Shown piece after piece: positions 14,436 to 20,946 of a stretch of 22,849 nucleotides of DNA (position 1 is its first letter; every line of letters starts with the position of its first letter). Below the pieces are notes generated by a model. That model ran no database searches. It saw only the letters and a list, made by a program, of their open reading frames with translations, and was not told the origin of the DNA. Origin of the DNA: Fibrobacter sp. UBA4375 (lineage in GTDB: Bacteria > Fibrobacterota > Fibrobacteria > Fibrobacterales > Fibrobacteraceae). Made by a program: the position numbers and the translations under genes. The DNA lies in the NCBI GenBank assembly GCA_002391195.1, contig DGRZ01000066.1, positions 2,489 to 25,337 on the forward strand, read 5' to 3'.

Positions 14436-15350
14436 ATGAAAACGAATTTGTTTTTTATTTTGTTCACACTTTTAAGTACAAGTTTACTTGCACAGACCCT
14501 TGCAGACGCACACAAGGCCTACGTTGCAGGAAACTGGAAAGAAGCTGCAGACGCTTACGAAGTGGCATGCCCCAAGGAACCGGATTCCCTGCGCGCCGAA
14601 TGCTACCTGTGGGACATTCTCGCCCTTTCCCAGACCGGGAACTCAAAACTCTTCAAGGTGGCGGGGCACCGCCTGGACAGTCTCATCAACACAACCTCTC
14701 CCGAAAAGCCGGTCTATTCCGAGATGCTCCTCACCAAGGCACAGTTCATGCTGTATATGGGCAAGAACGCCAGGGCCGCCGAAATCCTGATTCAGGCCAT
14801 CGACAATTCCAAACCGGAGCAGGCGGTAGTGCTCCAAAAGGTCTGTTCCGCAGTCCTTTCCCGCGCACCGCACCAGGATTTAGACGCCAAATGCAAGTCC
14901 GTAAAGGATTCCAGCCTGTACAAGACGGCACAGGCTAAACCCGCGCAAACTAAGCCCGCGCAAGCCTCCCCAGCGGCAGTTCCCGAACCCAAACCCGTCG
15001 CAGCAGCACCTGCGACACCTGCAAAACCGGTCGCACCTGCCCCCGTGGTCGAGCCTACTCCAACTTCTGTCCCCAAGCCTGCTCCTAAACCCGAAACCAA
15101 GATTCCTGACGGTGCTCCCTACTGGACATTACAGCTGGGGGCATTCGGCGTGGAGGCCAACGCAAAGCTTTTGGCAGAAAACATGCAAAAGCAGGGGCTC
15201 GAAAGCCGAATCGAGACCCGAATCGGCGAAACCCGCACGCTGTTCCTGGTCCAGACCGGGAAATTCCCGACCAAAGAGGCGGCCCTTGACTTCGGGGCCC
15301 AAAAACTCGCCCCCCTGAAGATGGATTTCCAGGCGATCCAGAAAAAATGA
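14436..15350 (+). CDS. Secreted SPOR-domain protein with TPR-like N-terminal region
   Basis: 304 residues, predicted periplasmic. The signal peptide is 1-19 (LLA|Q). Residues about 22-150 are helical and TPR-like (ADAHKAYVAGNWKEAADAY; a later pair MGKNARAAEILIQAI). A Pro/Ala/Lys-rich linker spans about 165-226 with repeated AKPAQ and PKPAP units. A C-terminal SPOR domain occupies about 228-302 (YWTLQLGAFGVEANAKLL ... LFLVQTGKFPTKEAAL). SPOR domains bind denuded septal peptidoglycan, so a role at the division site or in cell-wall remodelling is likely. The start is preceded by an uninterrupted run of ten A that includes the A of the ATG, and no own promoter box was found. It may be read through from miaB. 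Confidence 0.85.
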   Translation: MKTNLFFILFTLLSTSLLAQTLADAHKAYVAGNWKEAADAYEVACPKEPDSLRAECYLWDILALSQTGNSKLFKVAGHRLDSLINTTSPEKPVYSEMLLTKAQFMLYMGKNARAAEILIQAIDNSKPEQAVVLQKVCSAVLSRAPHQDLDAKCKSVKDSSLYKTAQAKPAQTKPAQASPAAVPEPKPVAAAPATPAKPVAPAPVVEPTPTSVPKPAPKPETKIPDGAPYWTLQLGAFGVEANAKLLAENMQKQGLESRIETRIGETRTLFLVQTGKFPTKEAALDFGAQKLAPLKMDFQAIQKK

Positions 15351-15387
15351 TTCTCTTGCAAAAAAACGCATTTTTTGGGAAATTCCC

Positions 15388-15418
15388 TTACAAAACACCC
15401 CAAAGTGTTCTATATTTG
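15388..15418 (+). promoter_or_regulatory. tRNA-Leu promoter
   Basis: TTACAA at 15388-15393, 17 nt, then TATATTTG at 15411-15418, ending 13 nt before the mature tRNA. It is abutted upstream by an 11-bp palindrome GGGAAATTCCC (15377-15387). Confidence 0.65.
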
Positions 15419-15431
15419 GGCTAACACCCTC

Positions 15432-15515
15432 GCCGGGGTGGTGAAATTGGTAGACGCGCCGGACTCAAAATCCGGTACTCGCGAGAGTGTGAGGGTTCGA
15501 TTCCCTCCCCCGGCA
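15432..15515 (+). tRNA. tRNA-Leu, anticodon CAA
   Basis: 84 nt. Acceptor arms GCCGGGG and CCCCGGC pair fully, with discriminator A at 15515. The D arm contains GGTGAAATTGGTAGACGC. The anticodon stem CCGGA/TCCGG encloses loop CTCAAAA, with anticodon CAA at 15466-15468 (reads UUG). A long variable arm (TACTCGCGAGAGTGT region) marks it as class II. The T arm is GAGGGTTCGATTCCCTC. The 3' CCA is not encoded and must be added after transcription. Confidence 0.97.
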
Positions 15516-15542
15516 TAAAAGGAATGGAATTAAGAGGTCAGA

Positions 15543-16256
15543 ATGGCAAAGTGGTGGAAAGTTGTGTCGATGATACTGTTAGCGGGCTCTATGGCCTTCG
15601 CTCAGTTTGACGATGACGAGTCCAGCGATGCCAGCGACGAATCCAGCTATTCCGCCGACGAAGAATCCGATGATTCCGTCGGCAGTGCTACCGCAAGCGG
15701 CGACCAGTGGGAAGGTTTCAAGTACGAAGAAATGGGACTTACCCAGTGGGAATTCCAGCAGGCAAAAGAAGAAGGAATTTCCCGCGAAAAACTGACACAC
15801 CTGGTTGAACTGGGCGTGCGCCTTTCCGAATACCTGCAGCGCCCCTGGGAAAAGCTCGGTGTTTCCGAAGACCAATGGCTGGACGAACGCTCTGCTGGCA
15901 TGGAAGATGCCGACATTGACCGTTCTTACCGCAACCGTTCCGGCGACCAGGCCTACGCCTACGTATCCCTGTTCCTCCCCAGCTTCTACCAGTGGAAGAC
16001 CGACAAGACCATGAAGGCCATCTGGATGGACGCCCTCTGGGTCGGCGGCGTTGGAGCCACGGTTTATATGGCCACCAGCGGAAGTTCAAACTGGTTCTAC
16101 TTCTTGCTCCCCGTTGTGGGCGCCCACATCTGGTCCTTTGCCGATGCCTTCTTCGACACCCAGTGGGACAGCAACCCCGACGCCAACAGGTTCAGTTTCG
16201 GCATTCTCCCCACACCGGACAAGGGTGTGGCTGGCGCCCTCCTGATGAAGTTCTAA
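15543..16256 (+). CDS. Secreted protein with acidic N-terminus and C-terminal membrane segments
   Basis: 237 residues, not recognised as a named family. The signal peptide is 1-20 (MILLAGSMAFA|Q). The mature N-terminus (21-50) is extremely acidic and Ser-rich (DDDESSD, DEESDDS). Residues about 58-125 are helical with an internal pattern of short helices ending in Gly (WEFQQAKEEGIS, LTHLVELGV, WEKLGVSEDQW). The C-terminal half has hydrophobic segments at about 140-150, 163-182 and 187-203 (YVSLFLPSFYQW, MDALWVGGVGATVYMA, WFYFLLPVVGAHIW), reminiscent of the inner-membrane DUF5683-type layout; that similarity is only by eye. AGAGGT lies 7 nt before the ATG. It is followed after 7 nt by panD, probably as one transcript. 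Confidence 0.75.
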   Translation: MAKWWKVVSMILLAGSMAFAQFDDDESSDASDESSYSADEESDDSVGSATASGDQWEGFKYEEMGLTQWEFQQAKEEGISREKLTHLVELGVRLSEYLQRPWEKLGVSEDQWLDERSAGMEDADIDRSYRNRSGDQAYAYVSLFLPSFYQWKTDKTMKAIWMDALWVGGVGATVYMATSGSSNWFYFLLPVVGAHIWSFADAFFDTQWDSNPDANRFSFGILPTPDKGVAGALLMKF

Positions 16257-16263
16257 GCGCATT

Positions 16264-16611
16264 ATGCAGCTGGAATTACTCAAAAGCAAAATCCATCGAG
16301 CCACCGTTACCGATGCGAACCTCAACTACGAGGGTTCCATCACTATTGCCCGTGACCTGATGGATGCCGCAAACATCCTCCCCTACGAAAAAGTGGGCGT
16401 GCTGGATGTGAACAACGGAAACCGTCTGGACACCTACGTGATTGAAGGCCCTGCAGGTTCTGGCGTCATCTGCCTGAACGGTGCGGCGGCCCGCCTGGTG
16501 CAACCCGGAGACCTGGTGATTATCGTGGCCTACGCCACCATGAGCGAAGCCGAAGCCAAGACGTGGAAGCCCACCGTGATCCACGTGAACGGCAAAAACG
16601 AAATCGTGTAG
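16264..16611 (+). CDS. panD: Aspartate 1-decarboxylase proenzyme
   Basis: Makes beta-alanine from L-aspartate for pantothenate and CoA synthesis. It has 115 residues, standard length. The pro-protein self-cleaves at Gly24-Ser25 in NYEGSIT (21-27), producing the pyruvoyl cofactor on Ser25. Conserved features also include KIHRATVT (9-16), NGNRLDTYVIEG, GSGVICLNGAAARL and GDLVIIVAYA. No other pantothenate gene is adjacent. It is downstream of and close to the acidic secreted protein, and is terminated by heptad-repeat locus 6 with its T-tract. Confidence 0.97.
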   Translation: MQLELLKSKIHRATVTDANLNYEGSITIARDLMDAANILPYEKVGVLDVNNGNRLDTYVIEGPAGSGVICLNGAAARLVQPGDLVIIVAYATMSEAEAKTWKPTVIHVNGKNEIV

Positions 16612-16623
16612 CACCTGCGGTGC

Positions 16624-16708
16624 AGTTATTAGTTACTAGTTATTAGTTACTAGAAGCACTCTTAAAAGACATCCTAGAAACTCGAAACTTAGAACTAGTA
16701 ACTCTTTT
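16624..16708. repeat. Heptad-repeat locus 6 (panD downstream)
   Basis: Left arm: AGTTATT, AGTTACT, AGTTATT, AGTTACT, AGAAGCA (16624-16658), with a perfect 14-bp tandem duplication. Right arm: CTAGAAA, CTCGAAA, CTTAGAA, CTAGTAA, CTCTTTT (16674-16708). AGTTACTAG (16631-16639 and 16645-16653) is the exact complement of CTAGTAACT (16695-16703). The word resembles that of locus 1. Confidence 0.8.
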
Positions 16709-16712
16709 TTTT
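16645..16712 (+). terminator. Probable intrinsic terminator of panD built from heptads
   Basis: The AGTTACTAG/CTAGTAACT stem (16645-16653 with 16695-16703) is followed by C and eight T (16705-16712). The loop is long (41 nt) and the stem AT-rich, so strength is uncertain. Confidence 0.5.
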
Positions 16713-16720
16713 CTAATTGC

Positions 16721-16728
16721 TATATTCA
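16721..16728 (+). promoter_or_regulatory. Promoter box (TATATTCA) for the hypothetical gene at 16733
   Basis: TATATTCA ends 4 nt before the ATG. It directly follows the T-tract of the panD terminator. No Shine-Dalgarno sequence is present. Confidence 0.35.
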
Positions 16729-16732
16729 CAAT

Positions 16733-17338
16733 ATGCGGTGGATCATTTCTTTGATATGTATGGCATCAATATGCCTAGCAGGGAAACCTGCAGAAACTGA
16801 TTCTTCCGCAATTGCCACGGCAAAGCCCGACACCGTTGTCAAGCCGACAGTTGAGCCTGCAGCCGACACTATCTACGACGCGGTTTACGTAAGCACGGCT
16901 AGCGGCATTCCCTGGAACAACGAATACTTTGATCCGAACCGCCTGCTGCGGCACGAAACCTTCGATCCGGCCCTGAGTGTGGCCTACACCTATTCGGTGA
17001 GTTTTATAGGCGGAAGTTTCGGCACATTTGCCCAGCAAAGCTACCTCGCCCACCTGGCCTATGAATTTTCGCCGGAACTTCACTTGTATGCCGATTTAGG
17101 TTTGTGGATGCCGCTGTATGCAAATTTTCACACCGGCACACCGATTGCCAAAGAAGACGTGCAGCAGGGAAACGTTCAGTTCGTGATGCCCGGAGTGGAA
17201 CTAGAATACAAGCCCACCAACAACACCACATTCCGACTAATGCTTATCAACGAAAACGATGCAGCCAAGGCCTACGGCCCATGGCGTTATCGTTATGGCC
17301 GCTGCCGCGTCTGGAGCGACCCGTATTACTGTAGGTAA
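16733..17338 (+). CDS. Secreted hypothetical protein, possible outer-membrane or surface protein
   Basis: 201 residues, not recognised. The signal peptide is about 1-16 (WIISLICMASICLA). A Thr/Ala/Pro-rich stretch covers about 17-45. The remainder alternates hydrophobic and polar residues with many aromatics (SVAYTYSVSFIGGSFG, LHLYADLGLWMPLYANF, VQFVMPGVELEYKPTNNTTFRLMLIN), as expected of beta-strands in an outer-membrane protein. It ends in an Arg/Tyr/Cys-rich tail (RYRYGRCRVWSDPYYCR) with two cysteines that could form a disulfide. It has only about five or six possible strands, so it is not a full classical barrel. It sits alone between panD and the lytR_C operon. Confidence 0.65.
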   Translation: MRWIISLICMASICLAGKPAETDSSAIATAKPDTVVKPTVEPAADTIYDAVYVSTASGIPWNNEYFDPNRLLRHETFDPALSVAYTYSVSFIGGSFGTFAQQSYLAHLAYEFSPELHLYADLGLWMPLYANFHTGTPIAKEDVQQGNVQFVMPGVELEYKPTNNTTFRLMLINENDAAKAYGPWRYRYGRCRVWSDPYYCR

Positions 17339-17362
17339 GCCACGCACGCACTAAGATTATTC

Positions 17363-17370
17363 TAAATTTG
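17363..17370 (+). promoter_or_regulatory. Promoter box (TAAATTTG) for the lytR_C-rsfS-argS operon
   Basis: A perfect TAAATTTG followed by GG, ending 5 nt before the ATG at 17376. No -35 is evident. Confidence 0.5.
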
Positions 17371-17375
17371 GGATA

Positions 17376-17804
17376 ATGTTTTTTCGCACTCATTTTTCTT
17401 TCTTTGCGGTGGTTGCAGTCGTTGTTACCTCGTTATGCCTATGCGGCTGCAAAGAAGAAAAAGTCGTAGAAGAAAAACAACCCGTCCGCCACTACAAGGG
17501 CGACATCGAAGTTTTGAACAGTTGCGGTATGCAAGGTGCTGCCGCCAAGATGCGGGCCTATCTGCGGGAAAACGGCTTTGACGTGGTGAGCTACCGCAAC
17601 GACCGCCTGCAGAATTACGACGAGACCATCCTGGTGCTCCGCAACCCCGAGTGGGAAGGCGCAAAGGCCCTCGCCAAAGCTCTCAAGACCGAAAACGTAA
17701 TGACCGTTTTTAGCAAGCGGGCCGTAGTGGACGCCTCTGTCTATATCGGAAAAGATTTTGAACAAATAGTAAAACCCGACCAGGGAGAAACAGATGACGA
17801 CTAA
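17376..17804 (+). CDS. Lipoprotein with LytR_C-type domain
   Basis: 142 residues. The N-terminal hydrophobic segment ends in a good lipobox, LCGC (Cys25), followed by a charged linker (KEEKVVEEK). Residues about 42-130 match the LytR_C domain by pattern: DIEVLNSCGMQGAAAKMRAYL, ENGFDVVSYRN, ETILVLRNPEWEGAKALA. This domain occurs at the C-terminus of LytR-CpsA-Psr envelope proteins and also alone, as here. Its role is unclear, but it is associated with the cell envelope. The last 11 bases overlap rsfS. A LytR-type gene next to rsfS is a known arrangement in other phyla, so the pairing is probably ancient. Confidence 0.8.
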   Translation: MFFRTHFSFFAVVAVVVTSLCLCGCKEEKVVEEKQPVRHYKGDIEVLNSCGMQGAAAKMRAYLRENGFDVVSYRNDRLQNYDETILVLRNPEWEGAKALAKALKTENVMTVFSKRAVVDASVYIGKDFEQIVKPDQGETDDD

Positions 17805-18207
17805 GAAGCAAGAACTTCCAGAGTCCGTGAAAATCGGTGCCAGCATTTTGTTTGAACTGCGCGCCCAGAACGTGCAGCTGATTGACCTACGCGGCATCAA
17901 GGACGTTACCGACTTTTTCCTTGTAGCTACCTGCGAAAGCGAAGCCCAGATGCAGGCCATTCTGAACGAACTCCGCAAGGAATTCAAGGCGAACAAGCTT
18001 CCCTCCGTGGGCGTGGAATACAAGGAAGGCGTACGCTGGGCCGTGTTCGATGCGGGCCTCGACCTGATGGTCCACTTGTTCGAAGAAGAAAAGCGTAACG
18101 AGATTTCGCTTGACCGTCTGTACGCCGACGGAACAATCGTGGAACTCGACGAAAATGACTTTGTAAAGACCACCGACAAGAAGGCCGACGACAATGAACT
18201 CGTTTGA
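17794..18207 (+). CDS. rsfS: Ribosomal silencing factor RsfS
   Basis: Binds uL14 on the 50S subunit and blocks 70S formation when nutrients are short. It has 137 residues. The family features are present: NVQLIDLRGIKDVTDFFLVATCES (25-48), EGVRWAVFDAGLDLMVHLF (77-95) and NEISLDRLYADG. The C-terminus is longer than average and acidic. The start ATG lies inside the end of the upstream lipoprotein gene, with GGGAGAAA upstream as ribosome-binding site. Its end overlaps argS by 14 nt, so three genes are translationally linked. Confidence 0.93.
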   Translation: MTTKKQELPESVKIGASILFELRAQNVQLIDLRGIKDVTDFFLVATCESEAQMQAILNELRKEFKANKLPSVGVEYKEGVRWAVFDAGLDLMVHLFEEEKRNEISLDRLYADGTIVELDENDFVKTTDKKADDNELV

Positions 18208-19921
18208 GCAAGAAATCGCAGAAGCGCTCGCCGCCACAGGATCCTTCGAGAAGGAAGCCGCACTCAAGCTTATCTCCGTGCCGCCTGACACCACCCACGG
18301 CAACTTCACCATTCCTTGTTTCTCCTTAGCCAAGGTGATGCGCAAAGCCCCGAAGATGATTGCGGAAGATTTGGCCGCCCAGGTGAAACTCCCCGCAGGC
18401 CTTTCGAAGGTGGAAGCCGTGAACGGCTACCTGAACTTCTTCATCGACCGCGGATTCCTCGCGAAGTCCACTCTGGTCGAAATTGCCGCGAAGGGTTTGG
18501 AATACGGTCACGCCGCCCCGAACGGGAAGGTCGTGTGCATCGACTTCAGTTCCCCGAACATCGGTAAGGAACTTGCCTTCCACCATCTGCGCTCCACGAT
18601 GATTGGAAACTCCCTTTCCCGCATCTACAAGGCCGCAGGCTACAAGGTGGAACGCATCAACCACCTGGGCGACTGGGGTACCGCATTCGGTAAACTGATT
18701 GTGATGTACCTGCGCGAAAACCGCCCGACGGACGACGCTACGCTGGATAGCCTTACCGTGAAGGAACTGAACATCCTTTACGCAGCCTTCTCCAAGGCAT
18801 CGAAGGAAGAGCCTGGTCTCGAAGACGAAGCGCGTGCCGCATTCACCAAGCTGGAACAGGGCGACGAATTCTACCGCAAGCTCTGGACCGCCTTCCGCGC
18901 CGCAACGCTGAAGGAACTCATGCGCATCTACGATATGATGGGCGTGAGCTTTGACCACTACACCGGTGAATCCTTCTTTGAAGACAAAATTCCGGCCATT
19001 CTCGACGAACTCCGCGAAAAGAACCTGATGGTGAAGAGCCAGGATCTGGACGTGGTGATGCTCGACGAATTCGACCTGAACCCCTGCCTTATCCGCAAGA
19101 GCGACGGTTCTACGCTGTACGCCACTCGCGACCTCGCCGCCGCATGCTACCGCAAGAAGGAATACAACTTCGACAAGTGCCTCTACGTGGTGGACCTGGG
19201 CCAGGCGCTCCACTTCAAGCAGGTGTTCCATGTCTTGAAGAAGATGGGCCGTGAATGGTACAAGGACATGTACCACATTCCGTTCGGCGTGATTCTGCAG
19301 CTGGTGGACGGCAAGTGGGAAAAGGGCAAGACCCGCACGGGTACCGCAAGCCTGCTTCGCGACGTGATTGAAGCCGCCCAGAAGAAGATTCTTGAATTCA
19401 TCGACCAAAAGAATCCGGGACTCGAAAACAAGGAACTCATCGCCCGCCAGATCGGCATTAGCGCCCTCACCTTCAACGACCTCAAGAACAGCCGCCTGAA
19501 AGACGTGCGCTTTGACTGGGACGCCGTGATGAGCTTCGAAGGCGATACGGGTCCGTATGTTCAGAATGCCCACGTGCGCCTGTGCAGCATTATGCGCAAG
19601 GCCGGCATTGAACGTGCCGATCTCGCCTCCGCAATCAAGGACGTGAACTTCGCCGAACTCAGTGACGATGCGGCCTACAGCCTCATCAACATCTTGTCGA
19701 AGAAGGGCAAGAAGATTCTGGATGCCGTCGCCGGTGACGAACCCAGCGTGCTCGCCCAGTACGCCTTGGAAATCGCGGAAGCTGCGCACAAGTTCATCCA
19801 CGAAGACCGCGTGCTCGGTTCTGCCGAAGAAAAGTCCCGCCTGTTCCTGGTTCAGGCGACACAGATTGTGCTAGAAAACGTGCTCGACCTGCTGGGACTT
19901 TTCCCCATCAGGCAGATGTAG
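18194..19921 (+). CDS. argS: Arginyl-tRNA synthetase with altered HIGH motif
   Basis: Class I synthetase that charges tRNA-Arg. It has 575 residues, family length. The N-terminal additional domain is about 1-90. The catalytic core has DFSSPNIGKELAFHHLRST (117-135), HLGDWGTAFGKL, LDEFDLNPCLIRKSDGSTLYATRDLAA and a KTRTGT segment in place of KMSKS, which is often degenerate in this family. The C-terminal DALR anticodon-binding domain starts near YVQNAHVRLCSI. The canonical HxGH signature is replaced by AFHH (128-131): by alignment with KEMHVGHLRST, the first His is Ala and the Gly is His. The reading is clean, so it is not a frameshift. Heptad-repeat locus 7 follows the stop. Confidence 0.95.
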   Translation: MNSFEQEIAEALAATGSFEKEAALKLISVPPDTTHGNFTIPCFSLAKVMRKAPKMIAEDLAAQVKLPAGLSKVEAVNGYLNFFIDRGFLAKSTLVEIAAKGLEYGHAAPNGKVVCIDFSSPNIGKELAFHHLRSTMIGNSLSRIYKAAGYKVERINHLGDWGTAFGKLIVMYLRENRPTDDATLDSLTVKELNILYAAFSKASKEEPGLEDEARAAFTKLEQGDEFYRKLWTAFRAATLKELMRIYDMMGVSFDHYTGESFFEDKIPAILDELREKNLMVKSQDLDVVMLDEFDLNPCLIRKSDGSTLYATRDLAAACYRKKEYNFDKCLYVVDLGQALHFKQVFHVLKKMGREWYKDMYHIPFGVILQLVDGKWEKGKTRTGTASLLRDVIEAAQKKILEFIDQKNPGLENKELIARQIGISALTFNDLKNSRLKDVRFDWDAVMSFEGDTGPYVQNAHVRLCSIMRKAGIERADLASAIKDVNFAELSDDAAYSLINILSKKGKKILDAVAGDEPSVLAQYALEIAEAAHKFIHEDRVLGSAEEKSRLFLVQATQIVLENVLDLLGLFPIRQM

Positions 19922-19925
19922 TAAC

Positions 19926-19985
19926 AATGTGTGATGTGGGATGTGTAATGTGAAATTATCCATTACACACTACACATTTCACATT
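19926..19985. repeat. Heptad-repeat locus 7 (argS/rmlD convergent gap)
   Basis: Words: AATGTGT, GATGTGG, GATGTGT, AATGTGA, AATTATC, CATTACA, CACTACA, CATTTCA, CATT. The left 25 bases (19926-19950) and right 25 bases (19961-19985) pair at 20 of 25 positions around a 10-nt loop. It begins 4 nt after the argS stop and ends inside the stop codon of rmlD, so it is well placed as a terminator for both strands. Confidence 0.82.
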
Positions 19986-20901
19986 AGCCACAATTTATTT
20001 CTTTAAGATACCGTTTAAGGGCGTCTTGCCAAGTAGGGAGCGGTTTGAAACCCGCTTCCACCAGTTTACTCTTGTCCAAACGGCTATTGAAGGGGCGGGC
20101 CGCCTTGGAGAGTCCGTATTCCGCCGTGGTCACAGGATTTACAACCGTGGAAAGTCCGGCCTGGCGGTAGATTTCCTTGGTGAAATCGTACCAGCTGATA
20201 AAGCCGCCCTCGTTGGTGGCGTGGTAATAACCGTACTTTTCCGTCTCAATCATATCCACCAGAAGGCGGGACAGGTCATAAGTGTAGGTGGGGGTTCCAA
20301 TCTGGTCGTTCACTACCCGCACGGTATCGTGGCTCTTGCCTACGTTCAGCATAGTCTTGATGAAGTTCTTGCCGTTGAGGCCGAACACCCAGGCGATACG
20401 GACAATGAAGTATTTTTCTAGAAGTCCGCTTACCGCAAGTTCCCCTTCTAGCTTGGACTGTCCATAAACATTCAAGGGTTTGTAATCCTTGCAGTCGGGC
20501 TTCCAGGGTTCCGTGCCCTGGCCGTCAAAGACGTAGTCCGTGCTGATATAGACCATCTTGGCATCAACCTTCTTACAGACCTTGGCGATATTTTCTGTGC
20601 CGCGGGCATTGATAGCAAAAACTTTTTCCCGTTTGTCTTCGTCTTCGGCCAGGTCCACAGCAGTCCAGGCAGCACAATGGACTATTACGTCGGGCTTTAC
20701 CCGGTTCAGCACATCTTCTACTGCGGCCGCATTGGTAATGTCCAGCGATTCGTAGGGCATGCTGGTCACGGGAGAGCCATCCTGCACACCCGCGTAAGCG
20801 GGAGCGATGTCACTCCCTACCCCGTCGTAACCACGCTTTGCCAGTTCGTTCATCACGTCGTGGCCAAGCTGGCCTGCTACACCTGTCACAAAAACTTTCA
20901 T
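19984..20901 (-). CDS. rmlD: dTDP-4-dehydrorhamnose reductase family protein (RmlD-like)
   Basis: Short-chain dehydrogenase/reductase that performs the last step of dTDP-L-rhamnose synthesis for surface polysaccharide. It has 305 residues. The Rossmann start is VTGVAGQLGHDV (5-16), and CAAWTAVDLAEDE and the catalytic STDYVFDG (120-127) with YGQSK (Tyr146, Lys150) follow. WVFGLNGKNFIKTML and DQIGTPTYTYDL are typical of RmlD. rmlA, rmlB and rmlC are not adjacent, so a related sugar-nucleotide reductase is possible. AGAGGT lies close to the ATG. It is divergent from the thioesterase gene with 45 bp between the starts. Confidence 0.88.
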   Translation of the reverse strand: MKVFVTGVAGQLGHDVMNELAKRGYDGVGSDIAPAYAGVQDGSPVTSMPYESLDITNAAAVEDVLNRVKPDVIVHCAAWTAVDLAEDEDKREKVFAINARGTENIAKVCKKVDAKMVYISTDYVFDGQGTEPWKPDCKDYKPLNVYGQSKLEGELAVSGLLEKYFIVRIAWVFGLNGKNFIKTMLNVGKSHDTVRVVNDQIGTPTYTYDLSRLLVDMIETEKYGYYHATNEGGFISWYDFTKEIYRQAGLSTVVNPVTTAEYGLSKAARPFNSRLDKSKLVEAGFKPLPTWQDALKRYLKEINCG

Positions 20902-20911
20902 AACAACCTCT

Positions 20912-20941
20912 TTGACCGCAATTTACAAAAATCTATATTTC
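20912..20941 (+). promoter_or_regulatory. Thioesterase promoter
   Basis: TTGACC at 20912-20917, 16 nt, then TATATTTC at 20934-20941, ending 5 nt before the ATG at 20947. A weak minus-strand box TAAATTGC (20918-20925) for rmlD lies within it. Confidence 0.55.
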
Positions 20942-20946
20942 TCCAC

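Noticed and set aside
15356..15376. A7/T6 hairpin after the SPOR gene as an intrinsic terminator
   Set aside because: The stem has a single G-C pair and the T-run is part of the stem itself, so it would be too weak to call.
18326..19801. 491-codon open frame antisense to argS
   Set aside because: Same artefact; argS is complete with family domains throughout.
2559..19985. Heptad arrays considered as CRISPR, insertion-sequence ends or ordinary REP elements
   Set aside because: There are no regular spacers, no cas or transposase genes, and no single shared consensus. The 7-bp period and stop-codon anchoring fit none of these classes.
20677..20946. N-terminal extension of the thioesterase to 20677
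   Set aside because: It runs antisense through the start of the rmlD gene and across both promoters. The hotdog domain begins after the ATG at 20947.
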